From Zygaena filipendulae (Eukaryota; Arthropoda; Insecta; Lepidoptera; Zygaenidae), in NCBI GenBank assembly GCA_907165275.2, contig OU015678.1, positions 2,852,001 to 2,916,000 of the forward strand: DNA of 64,000 nt, written 5' to 3'. Below, piece after piece: positions 23,640 through 55,356 of the stretch (its first letter is position 1; each line of letters opens with the position of its first letter). The notes below the pieces were generated by a model. It did no database searches, was not told the DNA's origin, and saw only the letters and a list, made by a program, of their open reading frames with translations. The position numbers and the translations under genes were made by a program.

Positions 23640-23813
23640 TCTAATATATATAAATCACGTGTCACGTTCTTTGTCCGCGATGGACTCCGAAACTACTGAA
23701 TGGATTTTGATAAAATTTTGTAACCATTTATAATATGGTCCAACTTAAAAGATAGGATAGTGTTTATCCCGGAATTCCCGCGGGAAAAGGAACGGGGAAC
23801 AGCTGATCACCGT
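23640..23813 (+). mobile_element. Helitron (CACGTGTCACG subfamily)
   Basis: TCTAATATATATAAATCACG, CGTTCTTTGTCCGCGATGG, ending near GGGGAACAGCTGATC. A damaged fragment of another copy follows to about 23920. Confidence 0.78.
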
Positions 23814-24180
23814 CAACTACTGTCAGGGATACAAAGAAGGACGTAGCTAGAGAGTAGATACTTTTTTCCCGGAATTCCGCGCGCGAGAATTCCGGGATAA
23901 AAAGTACCCTATGTCAATCAGGATCCTATATTTTCTTGACTCGTTTTCTAGCACGAAGTGAGAGTTACCGCCAAAAAAGGCATTTTGCGTGTAATTTCGG
24001 AACTGACATTATGCATTTCCAAATGGAGCGAAACGACACTTCGTTTTCCTTCCATATCATTAAGTGTATGTTTACTTATAAATATGTATAGCTACCTAAA
24101 CTGTACCTACGCACTCGTATATTCACAAAGAAACGACTGGTGAAATCTGTCGTACGGAACCACGCGGAACGAAGAAACTA

Positions 24181-24411
24181 TCTAATATGTATAAATCACG
24201 TGTCACGTTGTTTGTCCGCGATGGACTCCGAAACTATACTGAACGGATTTTGATAAAATTTGGCAACCATTTATAATATGGTCCAACTTAAAAGATAGGA
24301 TAGCTTTTATCCCGGAATTCCCGTTGGAACTGAAGGACATAGAGTACTTTTTCCCGCAACCTCCGCGGGAACTCCGAAATTACCGCGGATGAAATCGCGG
24401 GGGACAGCTAG
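24181..24411 (+). mobile_element. Helitron (CACGTGTCACG subfamily), full length
   Basis: TCTAATATGTATAAATCACG at 24181 after A; GTCCGCGATGGACTCCG; hairpin GCGGATGAAATCGC; ends GGGACAGCTAG at 24411 before T. Confidence 0.9.
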
Positions 24412-24412
24412 T

Positions 24413-24800
24413 ATCTTTATAAATAAAAATCAATGTTTGTATGTCTGTCCTCTATGCATTTCAAAACCGTTGGTCCGATTGTTGTGAAACTTTGGCGGAT
24501 TGTTCGGCCTGCGTCCGCAAAGGTTCCTAATCCTGAGATAAGGAGATCATGTCGGAATTCCGAAACTCACGCGGGTGAATCTCCGAAACGGTTGGCTGAT
24601 GTTATAAGGAGTAGTTTAGGCTACTTTGGAGTTTCTGCGGGAATTTCGAAACACGCGGGTGAAACCCGTTTGAGTTTCGGAATACCCGCGGGAACATTCT
24701 TTTTTTCTAAAATCAGCTATCTGCCAGTGAAAGTCCCGCTGTCATAGGTCCATCCATTTCTGAGATTAGCCGGAACAAACAAACCGACAGGCAGAGAAAA
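24413..24800 (+). mobile_element. Mosaic of Helitron pieces
   Basis: Several ACTCACGCGGGTGAAT and GTTTCGGAATACCCGCGGG blocks in series without a single clean pair of ends. The apparent 104-codon frame across it is repeat-derived. Confidence 0.6.
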
Positions 24801-25124
24801 AAAATTAAAATTGATTTTTTTATGTAGGGAAGCACCTTATTTGGAATTACAAACAGATAAATTGATAGATTTAATGCCGCTACTAACGTCGCACCGCGAT
24901 TTTGCCCGTGTGAATTTTGAAATTCTCTCGATGTCTCTTTGTATTGAGGTGTATAAAAGCAAATAACCTATTCTAGCTACTGGACGAACTCCGGATACTG
25001 TGGTTCTTTCAAATCTGTTCCCCTACGGTTTCACTCCTCGGGAACACTAAAAGTACCTATCATTTATAATATGTCGCTCAAGGATAGTAGTTTCTTATCG
25101 TAGTATTTTAGAATCATGATATAG

Positions 25125-25471
25125 CGATGATAGCTCAGTGGTTAGTGCGTTCGGATTAAACGCCGCAAGGTCTAGGTTCAAACCCTAACAATGAGCTTGA
25201 GCTGTCAGTGAAGGAAAACATAGCATGGTGGTAGGGCGCTCTCTAGTGCCCGGCTGGCTAGCTACCACCTTCAAGTTGCAAATCTGTCGCCGAGCACCTA
25301 ACGGTGTGTTCCGGCAGCCCCACTTGAAAGCCAGTTCCCATCCCCATTCCAGGTCGGCAACGCACCTGCACGCCTTCTGGTGTTGCAGATGTCTATGGGT
25401 GGCGGTAATCACTTACCATCAGGTGTACCACTTGCCCGTTTGCCCCCTATGACATAAAAAAAAATAAAAAA
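25125..25471 (+). mobile_element. tRNA-derived SINE, complete head to A-rich tail
   Basis: The head GATGATAGCTCAGTGGTTAG contains an A box and GGTTCAAACCC (25172-25182) a B box. The body ends GTGTTGCAGATGTCTATGGG, GGTAATCACTTACCATCAGG and CCCGTTTGCCCCCTATGACA, then an A-rich tail. This 3' end is shared with lepidopteran LINEs that presumably mobilise it. Confidence 0.9.
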
Positions 25472-25821
25472 ATCGGTCCAGTAATTTTATTGTAGAATAG
25501 AATAATTATTCTTCGGTACTCCCTAAGAAACTCCTTTAAGTTTCGTTATAGCTATGAGATTTTCTCAAATTCAAATAATTTTATTCAAAGTCGGTCCATA
25601 AATATGGCTCTTTTTGTCTCGACAAAACAAATATAAGTATTGTTTTAATAATTATGAGACCTCAATCGGTTTAATCGGTCAAGAGTTACGTTCACCGACA
25701 AAGCATAAATAGGTAACTCAACCGCAATGTCATCTATCAGCCCTCATTTTAGAACATTCTTTTTTTTCACACTATACATAATACTACAAATTACGAACAT
25801 ACAAATATAATATTAAACCTA

Positions 25822-26021
25822 CTAGCTGTTGGTTGTTATTTTGCTGTCGGTAATTTGGAGTTCCCACGGGAATTCCGGGATAAAACTACCCTATGTCCTT
25901 CTCTGTACCCCTGACAACGTGTAATGCAAAATTTCTTGATGATCGGTTAAGTAGTTAAGGCGTGAAATCGTTACAAACAAACAAACATACTCACTTTCGC
26001 ATTTATAATACATGGTAAGGA
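25822..26021 (-). mobile_element. Helitron with degraded hairpin
   Basis: CTAGCTGTTGG at the left, TTCCGGGATAAAACTACCC, TCTGTACCCCTGACAACGTG, and a right end CATTTATAATACATGGTAAG GA before T. Confidence 0.82.
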
Positions 26022-26441
26022 TATCGTTGTGTAACATCTGCAAGTTCTGTGACGTTGGTATTACAATAGGACGTCATTTCGTATCCAAAACGAAACGAGC
26101 GAAAAACAATACAGATGGTGGAATACCTATCCATTTTATCAAAATAAAACTTCTATACAGGATGTAATTTTAGAGACTTATTTAAACCTGAATATTAATG
26201 TAACGAATATGAGTTGGTTGGCTTGTTTGTTTGTTCCGCATTGACGCTTTAACTACTCAACCGATCATCATGAAATGTTACATACCTACAATGAGTACGA
26301 GGGGTATAGAAAAGGACATACAAAAGAGATACTGATAAAACAAAAAAAACAATATGAATAAAAATGTTGGGTTTTGCGGGTGTACTTTGAAAATAAAGTA
26401 TCAAATATGACTAGCTGTTCCCGCGGTTTTAATAAAGCCTA

Positions 26442-26635
26442 CTAGCTCTTCCCCGCGGTTTCACCCGCGATAAGATGAGAGTTCGCGGGAAATCCAGGAT
26501 AAAAGCACCCTATGTCCTTCTCTGTACTCACCGCTGACAACGTGTACATGCAAAATTTCATGAAAATCGGTTAAGCCGTTAAGGTGTGAAAGCGTAACAG
26601 ACAGACAAACATTAGTCAGCGCTCCAGCAGTAATA
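26442..26635 (-). mobile_element. Helitron, preceded by a solo 3' end
   Basis: CTAGCTCTTCCCCGCGG at 26442. A separate CTAGCTGTTCCCGCGG terminus sits at 26411-26432. The 5' side is eroded after GTAACAGACAGACAAACATT. Confidence 0.78.
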
Positions 26636-27150
26636 TATAATACAAAAGAAATTAGGTGTATGTAAGTCAGTCAGTAAAGTCGACAACTTATTCGCTTCAT
26701 TTTCATAACCTTCTGTTATGGATGTAATAAAAAAAAAAACTTTCTTCTCACAAATATTGTATAAAAATTAATGTTATCCATATTCGATTATCAGATATTT
26801 GAGACGTGAAACGTATACTGAATTCACTCTTTTAATATGTACGTCGTTTAACCTAACACCCTGTATGTTTAGCGTTGCGCGTCACATACAATTAATTCGA
26901 TACATACCTATTTTCCTAACGCAGCCGGATCGCTGGCGACTATATTATGTTATCTATAACATTAGTTTGTTGTCGTCTTCGAAACTCATACGACTGGTTT
27001 GTATGAAAATAAAATTAACAAACAAAACAATAAGACTAGGTAACTATATGTGGGCGTCCAAGCTAAAAGATACCAGTTCTCGGAATTTAGTTTTCGAGAT
27101 ATAAGCAGTTTTGTAAAGTTCGGTAAAAAAAATGCGTCCGCGATTATAAT

Positions 27151-27350
27151 TGATTACTAATATTATAAATGCGAAAGTTTGTATGTATGGATGGATGTTT
27201 GTAACACTTTCACGCAAAAACTACTGGATGGATTTAAATGAAACTATACAATAATATAGCTTATACATCAGATTTACACGGTACTTTTTATCCCGGAATT
27301 CTCGCGGGAACTGTGAAATTAACGCGGGTTAAACCGCGGGGCACAACTAG
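27151..27350 (+). mobile_element. Helitron
   Basis: TTACTAATATTATAAATGCG, GTATGGATGGATGTTTGTAA, ends GTTAAACCGCGGGGCACAAC TAG at 27350 before T. The 5' TCC is altered to TGA. Confidence 0.86.
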
Positions 27351-27931
27351 TTAATTAATAAATGCTCAATTTTCTTAAATTTCATATTATATCTTAATCT
27401 ACAATAATATATTATAAAAATCTATGTAACAAGCAATTACAAGTGTGTTTATTTTATTTCACACTTTTAAAATGCTTTTTCTCAAATCAAGCTTTTACTG
27501 AGTTTCAACTTCAAATATCTGTAAAAAAAAAACTGTGCTAGTTTCTGAATATTTTTTCGATCCTTACTATCAATTGACTATTCTAGATACCGAATCTAGT
27601 CTTAACTCAATACCCTACTACTGGTACCTACCTTTTTACTTGGACGCCCACATAATTATAGTTTCGGGATTCGCTTGAGAACTCGCAGTACCGGAATTAA
27701 GGAAGTATCCTGAAACCCCTTTCGAATCACAATAACTTTTTTCCCAATTTCCGATTTCGATGAAACAAACTACCTATAACAAACTACAAATATAACGTTG
27801 CTTTTAGCCAAGATTTATCTAACCTGTGAGAACCACGTGAAACTACGTTTGGTAGTTTCGGAGAAATATATTGAAAATCGTTTGTTTTTTGTGTTCTCTG
27901 TTTTGCTCCTATACTTAATATTTGGTAAATG

Positions 27932-28275
27932 CAACGTGTCAATGAATTAACTGAAAAGTAGAAAGTAGTTTGCTCAGAATCGACTAGCGAATCGATCGCA
28001 CATGTTTTAATATAGGTTATATTTTTTCATTTTTACTAGCCCATGTCTAAATTATTTATAATACAATATTTGGCGCGTACGCCGCGCACAGCAAAAAAAT
28101 TCGAACCGGTAGGCGCGGGCGTAGCGCTTGGAATTTCGTAGATAGGTTACCTCCAAACTAATGTTGAATAACTTTTAAAATGTGAATTTTTTCGACCCAA
28201 AAATTTATTTTAATCATATTATAGTTTATTTTTTTAAATGGGGTGTATTACGTTTTCAGTTAATTCATTACACGT
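27932..28275. mobile_element. AATGAATTAACTGAAAA MITE, copy 2
   Basis: CAACGTGTCAATGAATTAAC.. and ..CAGTTAATTCATTACACG. The interior is collinear with 10135-10483 (GACTAGCGAATCGATCGCA, CCATGTCTAAATTATTTATA). The right flank joins ACAGGGTGTAATTT. Confidence 0.88.
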
Positions 28276-28669
28276 ACAGGGTGTAATTTAAAACTAGAGA
28301 CCTAAATACAGGATAATTTATATTAAGACAGATACTAATAAAAATATAAAGAGATGATAAATCTGTTAAATAACAAAGAAAAACTTAGAAAAAAACGTGG
28401 ATTTATGCAGGTGAATGACCTAATTTGTCAGCGGAAATACAAAAGAAAGGAGAGTTGAATGATCCTCAGGGTATTATGATTCCCCAACGCGTTAGTAACT
28501 TGCATGCTCAATATTCGTCAGTATATTTTTTTAAACAAAAAACTTTTTTGTTTTTATATTTAAGTCAACTATCAAATACTGAAAGTCCTCCTTCAATATG
28601 TCTCTCGTTTTACCTTACACCCTGTATCATAATTATACCAGCCGAAAGACGTCCACTGCTGGACAGCCT

Positions 28670-28861
28670 GTATATCATCACTGCATGGTATAAATCAAAG
28701 TCGCTTTCTCTGTCCCTATATCCCTACGTATGCTTAAATCTTTAAAACTACGCAACGGATTTTGATGCGGTTTTCACCAATAGATAGAGTGATTCATGAG
28801 GAAGATTTATAACCATGTTTTATCCTGGATTTCCCGCGGGAACTCCGAAATTACAGCTAGT
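28670..28861 (+). mobile_element. Helitron (ACCAATAGATAGAG subfamily)
   Basis: AAGTCGCTTTCTCTGTCC, GGTTTTCACCAATAGATAGA and a shortened end AAATTACAGCTAG lacking the hairpin. Related copies are at 21659-21830 and 48372-48560. Confidence 0.65.
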
Positions 28862-29400
28862 ATTGTTATAAATAATTATTATTGATATCCTAATACGTTT
28901 CGCCTATACGCCCATATGGTTATCACTGACTGACTGATAAATCTGACACAGTCTAGCCTATCCATATTAATATCATAAATGTGAAAGTAACTGTTTGTCT
29001 GCCTGTCTGTTACCTATTTACGCTTTAACTTCCAACCGATAATCAGAAAGTATTGTCGTCAGGGGTACCTACTTAAAAAGACTTAGGGTAGGTACTTTAA
29101 CTTCAGAATTACCGCGGAAACTCTGCCATTAGCATAACTAACCCTTTCATCGCCATCCCCGTAATATCACGATCTACGAAAGACGCGTTCCTAGGGCCAG
29201 AAACGTAATAATACGTTACTAACAATAATTAACAAACCACTGCACTGACTTTTATATTTATTAGAATAAATGATGATCATTTCCACCCCTTGAAGAAATC
29301 ATGCCTAAAGCGTATGGTTGGTAAATATGGTCATGTTTTTGTAGCCTTAACTTATTAAGGCTAGAAAAACGTAGCGGCGAAAGGGTTAAAAACACTGCAG

Positions 29401-29556
29401 TTTTTTTTTAGTTCGTTTCGGTTCGGTTTATCCTACTACACACAGCACACCCTTCTATCTCCTTCATAATATTTGTTAAGTTTGTATTTTTTCCGTCTCT
29501 TATTTTTTATTTTTATGTGGGGACCAATAAACTCCTTTTTCTTTTCTTTCTTTTCT
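29401..29556 (+). mobile_element. Retroelement 3' end with CTTT-rich tail
   Basis: TTATGTGGGGACCAATAAACTC, then CTTTTTCTTTTCTTTC. The same end appears reversed at 21375-21420 (GAAAGAAAGAAACAAAG, GGAGTTTATTGGTCCCCAC). It carries its own AATAAA. Confidence 0.6.
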
Positions 29557-29758
29557 TACTAAAAATGTGAAAATGTGGATGTTTGGACGTTTGGATGTTT
29601 GTTACTCGATCACGGAAAAATGGCTGAACGGATTTGGATTAAATTTGGCATGCACGTTTTCAGGGGTACGGAGAAGGACATAGGGTAAGTACTTTTTATC
29701 CCGGAATTCCCGCGGGAACTCCGAAATTATCGCAGATGAAACCGCGAGGCACAGATAG
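29556..29758 (+). mobile_element. Helitron adjoining a CTTT tail
   Basis: GATGTTTGGACGTTTGGATG, GGCATGCACGTTTTCAGGGG and GAAACCGCGAGGCACAGATAG with a mutated CTAG (ATAG). Its 5' end lies at the CTTT repeat of the preceding element. Confidence 0.82.
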
Positions 29759-30029
29759 TGTGTTAATAAACATATTTCTATTCCTAAAATGCATAGTTTC
29801 GATTAACTTTGAACTTCCACCTGTTCCCAGTAGGTACCTTACTGGACGCATATCACCAAGTAACGCCAACAAATCACAAGGTTCACTGAACATGTCCAAC
29901 CGACCCTCCCATATTGCTAATTTGTTTAACAACTTGTGTGAAAACCTCCACCCCTCGACCATTCAGCCGTGAAAGTACAGCTGGCGTTTACATCGATACA
30001 CTTATTTTTGTGAATAGATTACTTAACTA

Positions 30030-30376
30030 GTTATAATCCGCGGTTTGATTCGCTTTAATTTCGGAGTTGCTGCGGAAATTCCGGAATGGAAAGTACCCTA
30101 ATATCCAACCTACCTATATCCTTCTTTGTACTCCTGCCAATGTGAATGCAAAATTTCATGCGGTTGCTCAGGCCGTAAGTACTAGTATTTATTCTGTGCT
30201 CAGGCGTTAATTTCGAAGTTCCCGTAGGAATTTTAGGATAAATGGCCTTTTGTTACACCTAAAAACGTGTGCCTATACAAAATGTCATGTTCCTTCCTTT
30301 GTATCTGTGACGTGTTTGCAAAAATTTCATGTTGATCGGTTGAGCCGTTAAGCGTAGCAAACAAAAACAAACATTC
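30030..30376 (-). mobile_element. Two eroded Helitrons in series
   Basis: Two AATTTCG(G/A)AGTT..CCGG/AGGA..GATCGGTTGAGCC-type blocks, both minus, the second ending CGTAGCAAACAAAAACAAAC. Confidence 0.55.
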
Positions 30377-31409
30377 TAATTAGTGTTAGATTTCTGATTT
30401 AAAAATTACATAAAATATACGTCCAATCAAGAGTATTACGTTTCCTACCTCTATGCGTCCATGGAGATATTCTTCCACGCCAATTTCACATGGAAGTGAG
30501 CTAAAGTTTTGATGCGTGAGTCAGTGATAAAAATTGCTATTTTTGGACGTCCGCGTCAGTATCTCGTGAGTGACGTTTTTGAAACGAAGTTCTTTAATGT
30601 AACTTGCGATAGTACTTAACTGGAAGAAATCGTCACACGTCACGCAAGGAATAAACGTTACACCACTACGAAATCGAGACGTTTGTATTTGTCCAGAATA
30701 AATCCAGTCCAGATATTATCATAGTGCTGCCCAGCATTGCCTGATCATACACATCTTGTGTTAGTTACGATATGTATTGTATATGACTTTTTCCGAACTT
30801 TACCAAATTACACTTGGAGTTGAGGAAAAGGCTCAAAGAATTTTTTTTTTATGAAACTGATTCGGTACCTAATTAGAAAACGGGCTTACTGAGACACAAG
30901 TGTATAGGTCAAATAGATTTTAAGTTATGGGTGATTAAAAGAGGCTCGAAATGCTTTTGCTTTGAAAACTTGGCTTATCCACTGCCTTGTGTATCGTAAT
31001 CAGAAAATATCTATACGTGAGCCTGAAATTAAACCTACGCTCTCTGTGTATGAGACGGGAATCCCACAGCTCATCCGGTCATAGTCGGAGATATCACGAA
31101 TAATTTTTAATAAGATTTTTTGAATGCAAAATACATAAAAAATAATGTTAAATACTGAGAATTTCTCGGAATACTTCCTCCAAAAGTATTAAAAGATAAA
31201 ATTAGACTCAACGGAGACGTCTCCTCAGATCACAGCTGCAGAGCTTAAAAACCATACATGTTAGACAGGTTTTGCCACAGTACCAAGGAATTGATTCTAT
31301 TAAAATATTTTATGTCTGTAGAGTGTAGCTATACCTATAGATATCTGATAAAATGATAATGAAAAAAGTAATATTGAGTGTGTTGTATTACTTGTTTTGA
31401 TATTCTTAA
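30377..31409. other. No gene recognised
   Basis: About 1 kb of relatively repeat-free AT-rich sequence with no long frame and no clear splice pair. Confidence 0.55.
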
Positions 31410-31666
31410 TCTTAATATATATAAATCACGTGTCACGTTGTTTGTCCGCGATGGACTCCTAAACTACTGAATCGACCATGGAATTTGGTCACTATGTTGT
31501 AATTTGGCCCAGAACTCCCGCGGTAACTCCGAAATTAATGCGGGGAACAGCTATAATCACCGTAAATCGTAAAGTAGGGGTACAAAGAAGGACATAGAGT
31601 TCTTTTTCCCGGAATTCCCGCAGAAACTCCGAAATTACTGCCGATGAAATCGCGGGGGACAGCTAG
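31410..31666 (+). mobile_element. Helitron (CACGTGTCACG subfamily)
   Basis: TCTTAATATATATAAATCACG, GTCCGCGATGGACTCC, an internal AATGCGGGGAACAGCTATAA second end, and terminal ATCGCGGGGGACAGCTAG before T. Confidence 0.82.
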
Positions 31667-33245
31667 TAGATTATTTTTTTATATCCACGTTGAAGATTCT
31701 TCTTAGAACTCATAATACGAGTAAAAAATACGGGACTAGACAGCAAGGGAGTGTCAAACCGAAAGGGTAACAGAGCGTCCATGATAAAGTTTTTGTATGA
31801 GAATTTTCTTCAAAGATTTGCAGATTAGGAAGAAAAAGTATTGCGTTTTCATTTGAGTTTATCATGTGGGGATAAACTCAATTTATTTAATCCATGGTTT
31901 AAACATGGTAAAATGGTGGTAATATTAAGGAAGGAAGGAAGGAAAGGGTAGGTACTTTCGTCCTGACAGTAATATAAAGAGTTCCTGCGGGAATTCCGTG
32001 ATGAAACCGTGGGGGAAGAACTAGTACAGTTATACATATCCTAATACATTAAAAACGTGACAAATAAGGATTAATCTGAGCTCAATACTACCATCAACTA
32101 AAATATAATTAATTTGACGGATTTGAACGAATTTTAATGTACATAATTATGTATTTGGTTTATATCTTAATTTAACATTTAGATTACTTACATTTTATCC
32201 TGGTGAAACCGCGGGGGAAGCTAGTGAATACGTATGCGTATAGTAATATATTATACCTAGTGGCAAAAGAATCTTGTATAATGTTGTTACCTAGAGTTAT
32301 TAATTTCAAATTCTCGCGATCTGGTACCTGCTTACTGACTAATCATGTATGGTAATGAAATGTTCAATTTTATTACGTAACAAGTATAGCTGTCCCCGGC
32401 GGTTTTATCCGCGGTAATTCCAGGATAAACTATACGTATTTAAACCGTCCTCTTGAACATACAGACAGACACACAGACAGATGCAGCGGAGGTCTTTATT
32501 TATAATATCTAAGGATTGCAGTTACCTAATGATAATTTCAAATGCTCGCGACCTAGTACCTCCTTACTGACTAATCCTGTAGGTATGGTAATGAAATGTA
32601 AAATTTTATTAAGTACTAGCTATGGCTCGCGGTTTCACCCGCGTGAGTAGCCTTTACACCTTAAAACATCAGCTAATTAGCAGTGAAAGTTCCGTCAAAA
32701 TCGGTCCAACCGTTTCGGAGATTCACCCGCGTGAGTTGCGGAATTTCCGCAGGAACTCCAAACTTCTTTTATTCTTCTCCTTACAATAAAGAATTAGCTA
32801 AATTGGTCCATTCACGCGTGATGCGTGACCAAGGGAAATAGAGATTAATTTTTATATATTTTGTAGGTATGTGGATTTTATATCTACTAATAATTATATT
32901 GTTATCAATGTTGTTTTTGTGACTTTTTTGTGTTTAGTTCTTACCTACATACTTATCATGCTTCGTTTTTGTGTAGAGACTTCTCTGTACCTACTTATGG
33001 TACAAGGATAATTATTGAAACAGTTTACACAATTCTATAGCAAAAAGTCACAAATTGCAGTAGGTATCTACTTATTTTTTATGCTATAAGAAACGTGGCT
33101 CATGTATTTTTACATCAAAACGTAAATTTAAAATAACCCATAAAGGATCACTTCGTTTTCAGTGTTTCTGTCCGTCTGATTGTCAAGACAAGACTAGAAG
33201 GCCCACCGTAAGGCCTACTAGTATGGGAATCTGTTATACACTGTA

Positions 33246-33551
33246 TCTATATAATAAAAATGAGTCGCCAAATGTGTTGCTGCTAAGCGCATAACTTCCA
33301 AACGACTGCACCAAAATGGATAATTGTGTTTTTTGTGTTAGTTATTATCAGGACAAGGTTTATATAAAAGAAGTTTGTAGTTCCTGCGGGAATTCCGAAA
33401 CTCACGCGGGTGAATCTCCGAAACGGTTGGACCGATATTGACGGGACTTTCACTGCTAATTAGCTTTTGTTATAAGGAGTAAATTAGACTGAATTTGAGT
33501 TCCTGCGGGAATCCCGAAACTCACGCGGGTGAAACCGCGGGGCAAAGCTAG
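33246..33551 (+). mobile_element. Helitron (GAGTCGCC subfamily), full length
   Basis: TCTATATAATAAAAATGAGTC at 33246 after A, CGCATAACTTCCAAACGACTG, two CTCACGCGGGTGAA(A/T) blocks, end CCGCGGGGCAAAGCTAG at 33551 before T. 306 bp; the reference for the fragment at 616-801. Confidence 0.88.
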
Positions 33552-33841
33552 TAGTATTATATTATCTGTGACCACTGTAACTGTTAAACTTACACCGTAT
33601 TTGTTAACATTAAATAAAATATATGGGCGACCGAGCTTCGCTCTTAGCGCCATCTGTTGTTAAGTAGATAAGCAGTATAAAACACATTTTTCATTGCCTG
33701 AAAACACAGACAAAACGATGTTATCTAAAAATGAAATCTAGCGAGATTTTGAATTAAAATATCACGATGTACCTAGTTTTAGTGTATTGACTCCATGGCA
33801 AAAGGTTTGTGGATAATAATGTTTGTTTTGTTTGTTATCAG

Positions 33842-33932
33842 GTTCGGGTCTCATAGACGAGTTAGCAGCCTTCATGGTTCCTGGTAGCGAGGGCTGCTAT
33901 GCGGCGCAGCCTGTCGACGCGCGCCGCATTGG
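33842..33932 (+). CDS. Weak candidate upstream Myrf exon
   Basis: A GC-rich island has an acceptor-like TTTGTTATCAG at its left and stays open in one frame (SGLIDELAAFMVPGSEGCYA...). A weak donor GG|GTTGGT at 33932 would join exon 35492 in phase; a better-looking donor at 33936 would not. I cannot match the peptide to the MYRF N terminus, and the complementary strand is also open, so this may be coincidence or repeat sequence. Confidence 0.2.
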
Positions 33933-34057
33933 GTTGGTAACCTACAAACTGATGATATATACGTACCTGTAGCGGCTGTAGCACACGTGTGATACTCCAC
34001 ACGAACGAAGCAATTAAACTTCTCACTATTCCTACACACGTCTTGTATCCACAGGTT

Positions 34058-34432
34058 AGGGTTGCCACCCATACTAGAATATATCGTATACTATACTTGA
34101 AAGAAAGAAAGAAAGAATAAGTACGAAAAATACTACATTTTTATCCTTAATTCAACTGTCGCGCTTTTTTATATGACCTGTGACTGGCCCGGAACGCACC
34201 TGCAGCGCAGCACGGGGAATTTCAGAACGAAACGCATTCACGACAACAAAACGTCAACTGTCAAACTGGCAAGAATGCTGCCGGGTACCTAATGGTTAAA
34301 AACTCAGAACTATTCTTCTGAGGTTAAAAATAAAATGTGTTCTCTTTTTTCTCTGCTTTTCCCAAAAGTACTTTATTTTCGCATCTTTCTTCGGATAAAA
34401 CTATATTTTTTCATGAAAAAGGTGGCAACCCT
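34058..34432. mobile_element. Possible hAT-like element with 12-bp terminal repeats
   Basis: AGGGTTGCCACC (34058-34069) and GGTGGCAACCCT (34421-34432) are perfect inverted repeats 375 bp apart. The flanks CAGGT (left) and CAGGT (right) match for five of eight bases, so the duplication is doubtful. It contains a (GAAA)n run at 34101-34115. Confidence 0.5.
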
Positions 34433-34639
34433 GAAGCAGGTGCAGGTTGCGCGTGCGGCGTAGGCTGCGCCGGGACGGCGGGGCAAGAGTTCCGCATTCA
34501 AGTTGATGTTGTCCGAACGCACAGTGGTGCGTTCATGGCGCCTCTAGGCTCACCGCTATATCGTGGCAGGGTCCGGGGAGGCGCGGAGTCGGCAGGGGGA
34601 GAGTGTCGTATTATTTGCCTGGAGCACAGGCTAACTCTG

Positions 34640-34860
34640 ACGCTGGGGGCGTATGAAGGATAAACCACCACGCGGTCTCAGCGCAGGACTTCACTCACGC
34701 CATCGAAATGCTCTTGATATGTTGGCAGGCTTTCCCATGATGTTTTCTCTAAAGCATGTGGTGTTTGTTTGTAGAAATAGAGGAAAGACCTGGCCAGATT
34801 TGAGAGCCTCAGTGATAATTTCTAGCGTCGGTACCCTAGGGTTTTAGAGGTTATAAGCTT
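34640..34860. repeat. Lepidopteran interspersed repeat fragment
   Basis: CGCAGGACTTCACTCACGCC, ATCGAAATGCTCTTGATATG and CCCATGATGTTTTCTCTAAA look like a common moth repeat. The GC-rich block at 34435-34640 before it is open in one frame but has no recognisable domain. Confidence 0.4.
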
Positions 34861-34870
34861 TATAGATAAA

Positions 34871-35093
34871 CTAGCTGTACCCCCACGATAATTCCGGAAT
34901 TCCCGCAGTAATTCCGGAATAAATTGTACCTTATGACACTCAGGAATATTGTAGCATTCTATTGGTAAAATAATTTTCAAAATCGGTTCAGCAGTTCCAG
35001 AGATTACCCGCTACAATGTCACAAACTCACAATTCACAAATTTTCAAAACTTTTGCTCTTTATAATATTAGTATTATTATAGATAAAGAGTTT
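34871..35093 (-). mobile_element. Helitron (CTATTGGTAAAATAATTT subfamily)
   Basis: CTAGCTGTACCCCCACG at 34871, TTCTATTGGTAAAATAATTT, GTCACAAACTCAC and a right end TTATAGA before T. Same subfamily as the tandem array at 57045-57631. Confidence 0.8.
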
Positions 35094-35491
35094 AAAGAGG
35101 TTTTGTAAAAATATAATTTAGCTGGCGAAAAACTGGTCCCCATATTTGTACAGACCAAAGAAAATATAGTGACTACATATTTTTATTTTATTTTATTCGG
35201 TTCACCAGCAGTTGTTACAACAATCCATGCACTTATTAACAAATTATACATTATAATTGCCCAACTATAATAATAATATAAAAGCAAACACTGCATGCAA
35301 AGTGTTCATACAATACTTAAATCATACCTTCAGCTATCTATAGACCATGAGGTTCGAAACAATGTGACGCTTGACAATTTGACCAATGTTAATAATGGTA
35401 CTTCTTCAGTATTTATCATTGTTACTTATGTTCATTATGTATACTCAGTTGACCACTGACGAAGTTGGTAACTTTAGAAATAAAATTTCAG

Positions 35492-54656
<19,165 letters not shown>

Positions 54657-55057
54657 GAAAGGATTCCCATTGAATATGGAAACAAATGGATTCTATAACA
54701 GTAAAAAATAGAGGTGTCATGCATGGTTACAAAAATGCTCGAATTATAGCACATCGATCTCTGTTATTAAGTTTGACGGTGCGAATGTGTTGGTACCTTG
54801 GTGACAATGCATAGGCACACGTACCGGGCAATGCTACATACATAGACTTAAGAATGAACTGAGCAAAACTCTCACGAAATTGAAAGCGAGTATGTAGCCA
54901 ATATAAAAGATGCGTTTGTTCTCTAAAGATACGTTCGATTCCGCTCCCGGCTCCTGCAAGCCTGCAAGCTCAGTTCTCTCTATGTCTATGGTCAGCTCAG
55001 TTATCTCTATGCTAAAACCAGTGAAATCTAATTAATTTAGGCTCGTCGACCGTAGAA

Positions 55058-55356
55058 TGGGGATGGTGACAAGGTTCAAAAGTTATAAAAAACCAAATTC
55101 TATTTAGTCCGTCAGTTAGAGAGTAAAAAAAAATAATTGACACGTATTTTTTTCTTATTCAAATTATTCAAAAAATACCTAGATAAAACGCATTAAAGTT
55201 TAGAAGCAGGATAAACTGTACCTAGGTGTGACGTCACACGAAATTTCAAATCAATTTATCGCTGTCATTATGTAAAAAAAGGAAAAATACCTACGTGTCC
55301 AATATTTTTTATTAATCTATAAGACGACTAAAAATTAAAATTTAGTCATCATGCCT
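55058..55356. mobile_element. GTTGAC MITE, copy 8
   Basis: GGGGATGGTGACAAGG.. TTAGTCCGTCAG to ..TAAGACGACTAAAAATT.. GTCATCATGCC, with GTGTGACGTCACACG in the middle. 400 bp downstream of the Myrf stop. Confidence 0.82.

Noticed and set aside
24433..24747. 104-codon frame
   Set aside because: Runs through a mosaic of Helitron blocks; similar frames appear in other copies.
25129..25200. Possible tRNA gene
   Set aside because: A and B boxes are present but the cloverleaf is degenerate and the sequence continues into a SINE body with an A-rich tail.
33862..34072. Minus-strand frames opposite the candidate exon
   Set aside because: No recognisable domain; they arise from the same GC-rich block and run into an inverted-repeat element.
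34337..34663. 108-codon GC-rich frame before Myrf
   Set aside because: Low-complexity, Gly/Cys-rich by base composition, next to repeat sequence, no phase-compatible splice into exon 35492 that I could find.
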